Shown piece after piece: positions 7,024 through 12,923 of a stretch of DNA of 12,923 nucleotides; the first letter of the stretch is position 1; each line of letters opens with the position of its first letter. The position numbers and the translations under genes were made by a program. The DNA comes from Prevotellaceae bacterium. Its GTDB lineage: Bacteria > Bacteroidota > Bacteroidia > Bacteroidales > UBA932. The stretch lies in assembly GCA_031268055.1 (NCBI GenBank), contig JAIRXY010000284.1, forward strand, positions 1-12,923, read 5' to 3'. The notes beneath the pieces are model-generated. The model was not told the DNA's origin. It saw only the letters and a program-made list of their open reading frames with translations, and ran no database searches.

Positions 7024-9693
7024 ATGAATATTATTTTTCAGGTAGAATATGCCACCCGCTGGGGCGAGCAGCTGGTGGTAAAAAGTAGCCTTCACCCCGA
7101 CGGCCTGCCAATGGCCTGCGTGGACGGCGTTCGCTGGACGCTACAGCTGGCGCAGCAGCAGCTTTCCGGAGCGCTGCTCTACAAGTATGCCCTGCGCAAA
7201 GCATCCGGCGAGCTGGAGGAGGAGGGCGGAGAATGGCGTACATTCTCGCCGCAGGCAACCGCCTTTTCCACCATAGCGCTGTCCGACTGCTGGAGGGTAG
7301 GGGGCTGCGACGTGCTGATTTCGTCGCCGTACACCTCCGTGCTGTTTGGGCACAGCGCAAAAGCGCCCGACGACAACGCATTTAGCCATCACTCCTGTAG
7401 GCTGACAATACGCGCCTCGTCCATACCGCACGGATGCTTGCTTTGCGTCACCGGCAGCGACGAGCTGCTGGGAGGGTGGGACGCGCGCCGTCCGCTGCTC
7501 ATGCAGCCCGATGCATACGGCGTGTGGCAAACGGGCTTCACGCCCTACAACCGGCTCCAGCCCATTTACTACAAGTACGCCATTTACGACGTTAAGCAGC
7601 AAAAAATTGTTGGCTACGAGCAGCGGCAAAGCGACCGCACGCTGACTCCGGTGGAGCACAGCAAGGCCGCGCTGTGGCGCAACGACGAGATACCGAACTT
7701 TGGACTCAGCGCGCCGCGCGGGGCGGGGGTGGCCATTCCGGTGTTTGCGCTGCGTAGCGCCGGCAGCTACGGCGTAGGGCAGTTCTCGGATTTGAAGCTG
7801 CTGGCTGACTGGGCAAAAAGCGCGGGATTGAGCATGATACAGGCGCTGCCCATCAACGACACCTCATCCACGCTCACGTGGCGCGATTCCTACCCCTATT
7901 CGGGCATTTCGGTGTTTGCGCTGCACCCGCTCTACCTCGACCTAACGCCGCTTGCCGCTTGCCTCACGCCAAAGCAGGCGGAGCAGCTGAAGGCAGAGCA
8001 GCGCCAGCTCAACGCGCTGCAAGAAATAGACTACGAGCGCGTAATGCAGCTCAAGTGGAAGTACGTAAGGCTGGCGTACCGCAAGGAAAAAAGCGCCGCT
8101 TTTGCCAGCGAGGAGTACAAAAAATTCTTTGAGCAGCGCAAAGGTTGGCTGCAACCATACGCGGCGTTTTGCTACCTGCGCGACAAGTACAAAACCGCCG
8201 ATTTTGCAAAGTGGGAAGATTTTGCCGCCTTTTCTGCGGCAAAAGTAGCAGCGCTGGTCAGCCCCAGCTCTTCTGCCTACGACGATGTTGCCATACACTA
8301 CTACGTGCAGCTCTTGCTGCACAAGCAGCTCAAGGAGGCCTCCGCCTACTGCCGCAGGCAGGGAATCATCCTCAAGGGCGACATCCCCATCGGCATATCG
8401 CGCAGCAGCTGCGACGCGTGGGTGGCGCCCGAGCTCTACAACATGGACGCACAGGCAGGAGCGCCACCCGACGCTTTTTCTGTCACCGGCCAGAACTGGG
8501 GCTTCCCCACCTACAATTGGAGCCGCATGTCGCTGGACGGCTACAGCTGGTGGCAGCAGCGCTTACGCGCCATGTCCGAGTACTTCGACGCTTTCCGGAT
8601 TGACCATATTTTGGGTTTTTTTCGCATTTGGGAAATACCTTTGCACTCAATGCAAGGCCTGTTGGGGTATTTTTCGCCGGCGCTCCCGCTATCCGTCTCC
8701 GAGCTCAACCAGCGCGGTGCGTGGTTCGACGCCGACAGGCTTTGCCTGCCGTACGTTCGGAAGCACGTGCTACAGGAGCTATTTGGCGACGAAGCCCACG
8801 CCGTATCGCAATTTTTCATGGAGGAGTACAAGGCGCACGCCCTTCGCTTCAAGCCGGAGTTCAACACGCAGCGCAAGCTCGAAGATTTTTTTGCTGCGCA
8901 AGAAAGCTATAGCAGCGAGCTAAAGGAAAAGCTGTTTGACTTGCTCAACGACGTGACGCTCATCGAAGATAAGAGCAAGCGCTCGTACTACCACCCGCGC
9001 ATTGCCATGCACTACACGCGCTCGTACCGCGACCTCGACGAGCAGCAGAAGCAGGCGCTGGACGCAATCTACCTTGACTTTTTTTACCGCCGCCATAACC
9101 TGTTTTGGAAGGAGCAGGCGTTGCAAAAGCTGCCGGCGGTGCGCTACGCCACCAACATGCTGGTATGCGGCGAAGACCTTGGCATGGTGCCCTCGTGCGT
9201 GCCGGAGGTAATGCAGCAGCTGGGGTTGCTGAGCCTCATCATTCAGCGTATGCCCAACGATAGCAGCGTGGAGTTTGCGCCCCTTGAGCGCGCTCCCTAC
9301 CTGTCGGTATGCAGCCCGGGCAGCCACGACACCAGCGGATTGCGCGAATGGTGGGAGGAGGATAGGGGCGCCACGCAGCGCTTCTACAGCGGCGTGCTGC
9401 ACCACGACGGCGAAGCGCCCGCCACCTGCGAGCCGTGGATAGCGCGCGAAATAATCTTGCAGCACCTCAACGCGCCATCCCTTTGGGCTGTGTTCCCGTT
9501 GCAGGATTTGCTGGCCATCGACGGCGCTTTACGCCACAAAAACCCTCGCGCCGAGCGCATCAACCTGCCAAGCAACCCTCACCACTATTGGCGTTATCGC
9601 ATGCACATCTCGTTAGAGGAGCTGCTAAAGCAGCAAGAATTCAGCAGCGAGCTGAGGGCGCTGGTGAAAGAAAGCGGCAGGTGGGACGGCTGA
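7024..9693 (+). CDS. malQ: 4-alpha-glucanotransferase (amylomaltase, GH77) with tandem N-terminal CBM20-like domains
   Basis: Cytoplasmic disproportionating enzyme that transfers alpha-1,4-glucan segments between maltodextrins and frees glucose. From the chosen start it is 889 residues, the long Bacteroidota/plant DPE2-like form. Two starch-binding-like domains come first (about 1-115 and 127-225; the second carries CVTGSDELLGGWD, 141-153), then the GH77 barrel. Catalytic motifs are FRIDHILGFFR with nucleophile Asp527, CGEDLGMVP with acid/base Glu717, and SPGSHDTSG with transition-state Asp769; GDIPIGIS (452-459) is also typical. A long insertion within the barrel, including about 312-425, is characteristic of this form. 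The start at 7024 is preferred over an in-frame ATG at 6955 because the family begins right at the first binding domain (MNIIFQVEYATRWGE) and the upstream start would put the promoter and operator-like site inside the gene. It lies divergent to the transporter operon. No signal peptide is present. Confidence 0.95.
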   Translation: MNIIFQVEYATRWGEQLVVKSSLHPDGLPMACVDGVRWTLQLAQQQLSGALLYKYALRKASGELEEEGGEWRTFSPQATAFSTIALSDCWRVGGCDVLISSPYTSVLFGHSAKAPDDNAFSHHSCRLTIRASSIPHGCLLCVTGSDELLGGWDARRPLLMQPDAYGVWQTGFTPYNRLQPIYYKYAIYDVKQQKIVGYEQRQSDRTLTPVEHSKAALWRNDEIPNFGLSAPRGAGVAIPVFALRSAGSYGVGQFSDLKLLADWAKSAGLSMIQALPINDTSSTLTWRDSYPYSGISVFALHPLYLDLTPLAACLTPKQAEQLKAEQRQLNALQEIDYERVMQLKWKYVRLAYRKEKSAAFASEEYKKFFEQRKGWLQPYAAFCYLRDKYKTADFAKWEDFAAFSAAKVAALVSPSSSAYDDVAIHYYVQLLLHKQLKEASAYCRRQGIILKGDIPIGISRSSCDAWVAPELYNMDAQAGAPPDAFSVTGQNWGFPTYNWSRMSLDGYSWWQQRLRAMSEYFDAFRIDHILGFFRIWEIPLHSMQGLLGYFSPALPLSVSELNQRGAWFDADRLCLPYVRKHVLQELFGDEAHAVSQFFMEEYKAHALRFKPEFNTQRKLEDFFAAQESYSSELKEKLFDLLNDVTLIEDKSKRSYYHPRIAMHYTRSYRDLDEQQKQALDAIYLDFFYRRHNLFWKEQALQKLPAVRYATNMLVCGEDLGMVPSCVPEVMQQLGLLSLIIQRMPNDSSVEFAPLERAPYLSVCSPGSHDTSGLREWWEEDRGATQRFYSGVLHHDGEAPATCEPWIAREIILQHLNAPSLWAVFPLQDLLAIDGALRHKNPRAERINLPSNPHHYWRYRMHISLEELLKQQEFSSELRALVKESGRWDG

Positions 9694-9724
9694 GCCGGAT
9701 AAGGTGAGCTTGTAATCAGGCAGC

Positions 9725-9768
9725 GGCAGCAGTAGCGACAGTTGTTGCTGCTGCTGCTAATTTTCTCT
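9725..9768 (+). terminator. Intrinsic terminator after malQ
   Basis: Bases 9725-9739 pair with 9744-9758 as a 15 bp stem (three G-T wobbles) on an AGTT loop, followed by AATTTTCTCT. The hairpin starts 32 nt past the malQ stop and uses a CAGCAG/CTGCTG-rich stem. It should separate malQ transcription from the receptor gene. Confidence 0.65.
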
Positions 9769-10033
9769 ACTCCGCTGGCACGGGCTTGTAGTTAGCGCAA
9801 AGCGCCAAGTGCAGCGATATTATCCCGCTTTAATGGCGTATGGCGGGTAATGAACGATGTCCGATGTTCGATTTAGCGTGGTCAAAACAAAGTGCGCGTA
9901 TAAGCTCTTGTATTCAACCTTCGACTTTTCAGCTGAGGTAATGAACGCCTCAAAAAAAGAGATAACCGGAAAACAAAAAATTCTATTCTTCTCCAAATAT
10001 TTTGTATCTTCGCAGCCTTAATCTTTTGAATCG
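9769..10033. other. Intergenic region before the TonB-dependent receptor gene
   Basis: No gene is supported. A weaker imperfect hairpin can form from ATTATCCCGC (9819-9828) with GCGGGTAAT (9843-9851), with one bulge. A short direct repeat CGATGT occurs at 9855 and 9862. The right end becomes AT-rich (9950-10010), as expected for the promoter zone of the next gene. Confidence 0.5.
10005..10012 (+). promoter_or_regulatory. Candidate -7 box of the receptor gene
   Basis: TATCTTCG matches TAnnTTTG at all but one position, in an AT-rich setting 22 nt before the TTG start. No clear TTTG was found 19-21 nt upstream, so the call rests on the -7 box and its position. Confidence 0.35.
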
Positions 10034-12268
10034 TTGAAGCATAAAATAAGACATACGTTGCTGGTGTTGCTGCTGTGCTGCGCAAAAGTGCACGCAGAGA
10101 GCCAAAGCGTTGAGGAGAGTAAGCTGGAGGGCAAGCTGTCGGAAGTTGTAGTTGTTGGCAGGGAGCCGCGCTCCGGCGTAATTGAGCGTATTAACGTGCA
10201 ACCTCTGTCGAAGCTTTCGGGAGCCTCGGGCAGCTTTGAAAACATTCTGAAGGTATTGCCCGGCGTGCACTCCACCAACGAGCTGAGCTCGCAATATTCG
10301 GTACGTGGCGGTAGCTACGACGAAAACTTGGTGTACGTAAATGGCGTAGAAATTTACCGTCCTATGCTCACGCGCACCGGACAGCAGGAGGGGTTGAGCT
10401 TCATCAACCCTAACCTCGTATCGACGATTGATTTCTCCACCGGCGGCTTTGGCGCAGAGTTTGGCGATAAAATGTCGAGCGTGCTCAACGTAAGCTACAG
10501 GCGTCCTACGTCGTCCGGCGGAAGCGCCGAGGCCAACCTGCTGGGAGCATCGGCAGCCTGCGATTTTGCGCTGCCCAACAAAAAATTCGGCGGCGTGGTG
10601 GGCATGCGCTACAAGCGCGCCACCTACCTGCTGGGAACGCTTGACGTTAAAGGCGAATACGACCCATCTTTTTCCGACATCCAAACCGCGCTTTACTTTG
10701 AGCCTACCAGCAAGCTCAGCTTTAGCTTGCTGGGCAGCTACGCGCTCAACCACTACGACTTTATCCCTACCGACAGAGAAACAACCTTTGGCACGCTGGA
10801 CAACCCCATGAACTTTACCATGTACTACGAGGGCAACGAAAACGACCTGACGAAAAACCTGCTCGGTGCGCTGACGGCACGCTACAGGGTGTCGGACAAC
10901 GTCATGCTTGGGTTTACCGGCTCGGCGGTGTCGATGCTGGAGCAGGAGCGCTACGATATTTTGAGCGAATACTGGCTAAAGCAAACGACAACTGACCCTG
11001 AGGTAAGCCGTGATGTCTCGGATATTGGCGTGGGCGCTTCGCTCGACCACGCGCGCACCTACACCGCTACCAACATCTACGTGGCGGAGCACATCGGTAG
11101 CTGGCACCACGGCAGCGGCATGCTGAAGTGGGGGCTGAAAGTACAGCGTTACCACGTGAACGACGAAGTTAACCAGTGGCAGCGAATTGATTCGGCAGGC
11201 TACATGATGCCGCACAACGACGAGGCGCTCAACGTGATGCATAGCGTGTACGCCGATACCCTTATGAGCGCATGGCAGTACAGCGGATTTTTGCAGGAAT
11301 CCTACACCCTGAGCTTTGGCAACAGCCACCTGCTACAGCTCACGCCCGGGCTGCGTTTTACCTACGTGGCGTTGAGCCAAGAGCTGCTCGTATCGCCGCG
11401 CTTGCAGGCTGTCTTTTACCCAAGGGGAGAGAGAGGATGGCAAATTTTTGCCTCCACCGGCGCTTACCACCAGCCTGCATTTTTCAAGGAAATGAAAAAT
11501 ACCGAAATGCAGCTCAACACGGCTATTACGGCGCAGCGCTCGTGGCACTTCACGCTGGGGACGAGCGCCACCTTCACCCGCCACGATATTCCCTTTAGGC
11601 TGACCTCCGAAGCCTACTACAAGCGCCTGAGCAACATTGTGCCCTACAAGCAAGATAATGTAGCGCTGCTATACGACTGGGAGCATCGCGCCAGCGGATT
11701 TGCGTGGGGAATAGACGCTAAGCTGAGCGCAGAGCTGGTTAAGGGGGCCGAATCGTGGGTGAGCCTGTCGCTTATGCAGGCGCGACAAGACGTGCAGGAC
11801 GATTCTTACAAAAACAGCGAGGGGCAAACCTGCTATCCGGGTTACTACCCCATGCCCAACGACCAGCGAATCAACCTGTCCATCATGCTGCAAGACCAAA
11901 TACTAAGCTACTCACAGTGGCGCGCTTCTCTGACGCTGAACTATGGCACGGGGCTACCCGCGTCTGTGCCGGCTGCCGACCGCTACGACCTAACCTTTCG
12001 TATGCCCTCGTACCAGCGGGTGGATATGGGATTAAGCTACGTGCTGTTCGACAGCGAGAAGAGAAATGCCGTAAGAAAAAAGTTCGGCAGCACGCTAAAA
12101 AGCTGCACCTTTACGGTAGAAGCGCTCAACCTATTTAACATCCGAAACGTTGCATCGTACCTGTGGGTAAAAACGGTGCAGTATGCCGAGCAGCAGTCGG
12201 GCATGATGGCTGTGCCGAACTACCTCACCCCGTTTCGGATTAACGCAAAGGTGGGAATAACATTTTGA
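10034..12268 (+). CDS. TonB-dependent outer-membrane receptor, short form, TTG start
   Basis: Predicted 22-strand outer-membrane barrel with a plug that imports a bulky ligand using TonB energy. The 744-residue protein starts with a signal peptide (KHKIRHTLLVLLLCCAKVHA, cut near residue 21). SEVVVVGREPRSG (36-48) is a plausible TonB-box region. The plug covers about 45-160: SFENILKVLPGV (67-78), SSQYSVRGGSYDENLVYVNG (85-104), and GGFGAEFGDKMSSVLNVSYR (137-156). The barrel fills the rest and ends in phenylalanine (Phe744), as barrel proteins usually do. The start must be TTG at 10034: an in-frame stop lies at 10019-10021, and the first in-frame ATG (Met111) would delete the signal and half the plug. 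It lacks the N-terminal carboxypeptidase-D-like domain common in SusC proteins, and no SusD gene follows, so it is not a SusC/SusD pair. Ligand unknown; proximity to malQ is only weak evidence for a maltodextrin. Confidence 0.9.
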   Translation: MKHKIRHTLLVLLLCCAKVHAESQSVEESKLEGKLSEVVVVGREPRSGVIERINVQPLSKLSGASGSFENILKVLPGVHSTNELSSQYSVRGGSYDENLVYVNGVEIYRPMLTRTGQQEGLSFINPNLVSTIDFSTGGFGAEFGDKMSSVLNVSYRRPTSSGGSAEANLLGASAACDFALPNKKFGGVVGMRYKRATYLLGTLDVKGEYDPSFSDIQTALYFEPTSKLSFSLLGSYALNHYDFIPTDRETTFGTLDNPMNFTMYYEGNENDLTKNLLGALTARYRVSDNVMLGFTGSAVSMLEQERYDILSEYWLKQTTTDPEVSRDVSDIGVGASLDHARTYTATNIYVAEHIGSWHHGSGMLKWGLKVQRYHVNDEVNQWQRIDSAGYMMPHNDEALNVMHSVYADTLMSAWQYSGFLQESYTLSFGNSHLLQLTPGLRFTYVALSQELLVSPRLQAVFYPRGERGWQIFASTGAYHQPAFFKEMKNTEMQLNTAITAQRSWHFTLGTSATFTRHDIPFRLTSEAYYKRLSNIVPYKQDNVALLYDWEHRASGFAWGIDAKLSAELVKGAESWVSLSLMQARQDVQDDSYKNSEGQTCYPGYYPMPNDQRINLSIMLQDQILSYSQWRASLTLNYGTGLPASVPAADRYDLTFRMPSYQRVDMGLSYVLFDSEKRNAVRKKFGSTLKSCTFTVEALNLFNIRNVASYLWVKTVQYAEQQSGMMAVPNYLTPFRINAKVGITF

Positions 12269-12279
12269 AAGTTACAAGT

Positions 12280-12305
12280 TGAAAATGGATAGCTGAAAAT
12301 GGATA
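12280..12305 (+). repeat. 12 bp direct repeat spanning the start codon of the small basic protein gene
   Basis: TGAAAATGGATA occurs at 12280-12291 and again at 12294-12305. The first copy's ATG (12285) opens a three-codon frame (ATG GAT AGC TGA). Its stop at 12294-12296 lies in the second copy, just before the true ATG at 12299. It could be a small tandem duplication of the initiation site. Confidence 0.7.
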
Positions 12306-12508
12306 AGGAAACTACAAAAAAGAGCCAAAAAAAAGAGCATCGAAAGCGCGTACACCGCAAGACCATTGTTTTTAACAACGATGAGCAAAAGATGATAGAC
12401 TACTTTTGCAGGCGCTACGGCATAAAAAACCGCGCAAAGCTATTTCGCGAAGCTATCATCACTACAATGCTGCAAAAAATGGAGCAAGACCACCCAACGC
12501 TATTTTAG
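12299..12508 (+). CDS. Small basic ribbon-helix-helix-like protein (69 aa)
   Basis: Function not known. The first 21 residues are extremely basic (KKSQKKEHRKRVHRK within 7-21). The rest fits the ribbon-helix-helix DNA-binding layout: a strand (KTIVFN, 21-26), helix A (NDEQKMIDYFCRRYG, about 27-41), a turn (IKN), and helix B (RAKLFREAIITTMLQKM, 45-61). Such proteins bind DNA as dimers, often as autoregulators or antitoxins, but no toxin gene adjoins it. It lies 30 nt after the receptor gene and ends 2 nt before the nth start codon, so it is probably cotranscribed and translationally coupled with nth. The tight spacing and sensible composition support a real gene; the RHH fold is inferred from pattern only, without a profile search. 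Confidence 0.75.
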   Translation: MDKETTKKSQKKEHRKRVHRKTIVFNNDEQKMIDYFCRRYGIKNRAKLFREAIITTMLQKMEQDHPTLF

Positions 12509-12510
12509 CT

Positions 12511-12923
12511 ATGACTACCACCGAACGCTACCAGCATACTATCGAATGGTTTAAGGCCAACGTACCGGTGGCCGAGAGCGAGCTGCGCTACCGCACTCCA
12601 TACGAGCTGCTGGTTGCCGTAATCCTTTCGGCGCAGTGCACCGACAAGCGCGTGAACATGGTTACGCCCGCGCTCTTCAAAGCTTTTCCTGTGGCCGAAA
12701 AGATGGCGCAAGCCGAAGTCTACGAAATATACGAGTACATCAAATCCATATCCTACCCCAACAACAAGGCAAAAAATCTGAAGGGCATGGCGGAAATGCT
12801 CGTAAGCCGCTACCACAGCGTTGTTCCCGACGATGTAGACGAGCTACAGCAGCTGCCCGGCGTTGGACGCAAAACGGCCAACGTCATTGCCAGCGTGGTG
12901 TACAACAAGCCCGCCATTGCCGT
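12511..12923 (+). CDS. nth: Endonuclease III (DNA glycosylase/AP lyase), N-terminal part
   Basis: Base-excision-repair enzyme that removes oxidised pyrimidines and cleaves the abasic site. The frame runs off the right edge after 137 full codons; the family is about 210-225 residues, so roughly the C-terminal third is missing, including the catalytic-loop aspartate and the iron-sulfur cluster cysteines. Visible hallmarks are LLVAVILSAQCTDKRVN (33-49), NNKAKNLKGMAEML (84-97), and the helix-hairpin-helix LPGVGRKTANVIA (115-127) with catalytic Lys121. The ATG at 12511 starts 2 nt after the stop of the small basic gene, and the N-terminus aligns with the family without extension. Cytoplasmic housekeeping gene, probably unrelated to the sugar locus. 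Confidence 0.95.
   Translation, partial: MTTTERYQHTIEWFKANVPVAESELRYRTPYELLVAVILSAQCTDKRVNMVTPALFKAFPVAEKMAQAEVYEIYEYIKSISYPNNKAKNLKGMAEMLVSRYHSVVPDDVDELQQLPGVGRKTANVIASVVYNKPAIA

Noticed and set aside
9721..9760. CAG/CTG trinucleotide runs as a microsatellite or repeat array
   Set aside because: The runs are short and imperfect and are better explained as the arms of the malQ terminator hairpin.
10022..10042. Resemblance of GAATCGTTGAAG at the receptor start to the operator-like core
   Set aside because: One base of the core is missing and the match overlaps the fixed start of the coding sequence; likely chance.
9983..10753. Minus-strand open frame of 256 codons
   Set aside because: Antisense to the signal peptide and plug of the receptor; alanine/arginine/valine-rich shadow sequence without family features.
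1..12923. CRISPR array, tRNA/rRNA genes, insertion sequence, phage or defence genes
   Set aside because: No regularly spaced repeats, RNA gene motifs, transposase-like proteins or defence domains were seen on either strand.

Overview
The window looks like chromosomal DNA from a member of the Bacteroidota, probably Bacteroidales, though genus cannot be read from it. Coding DNA is fairly GC-rich and intergenic DNA very AT-rich. There are no Shine-Dalgarno-like leaders. Several upstream regions fit the Bacteroidota promoter pattern (TTTG, about 19 nt, TAnnTTTG). The secreted enzymes are lipoproteins, MalQ has the Bacteroidota/DPE2-like tandem starch-binding architecture, and a TonB-dependent receptor is present.

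Layout: (1) 1-1082, minus strand: the N-terminal 360 residues of a GH3 beta-glycosidase lipoprotein, running off the left edge, preceded by a good candidate promoter and a 535 bp AT-rich gap holding a striking 47 nt hairpin. (2) 1618-6775, minus strand: a compact operon of an MFS sugar transporter, a large GH13 lipoprotein with an internal glycogen-binding-like domain, and a smaller GH13 lipoprotein, with gaps of 40 and 45 nt. (3) 6776-7023: an AT-rich divergent control region with a perfect 13 bp sequence repeated in inverted orientation, which looks like two LacI-type operators. (4) 7024-9693, plus strand: malQ, followed by a convincing intrinsic terminator. (5) 10034-12508, plus strand: a TonB-dependent receptor with a TTG start, then a small basic ribbon-helix-helix-like protein. 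(6) 12511-end: endonuclease III (nth), cut by the window edge.

Regions 2 to 4 form one alpha-glucan (maltodextrin/starch/glycogen) utilisation locus. The two lipoprotein GH13 enzymes would cut polymer or oligosaccharide outside the cytoplasm, the MFS carrier would move maltose or short maltodextrins across the inner membrane, and MalQ would rearrange them in the cytoplasm. No SusC/SusD pair, no SusR or LacI regulator and no phosphorylase lie in the window. The receptor gene is separated from malQ by a terminator, so its link to starch is unproven.

I saw no CRISPR array, tRNA, rRNA, insertion sequence or phage gene. The locus is of a recognisable type. The least explained features are the paired operator-like sites and the large hairpin at 1523-1569.
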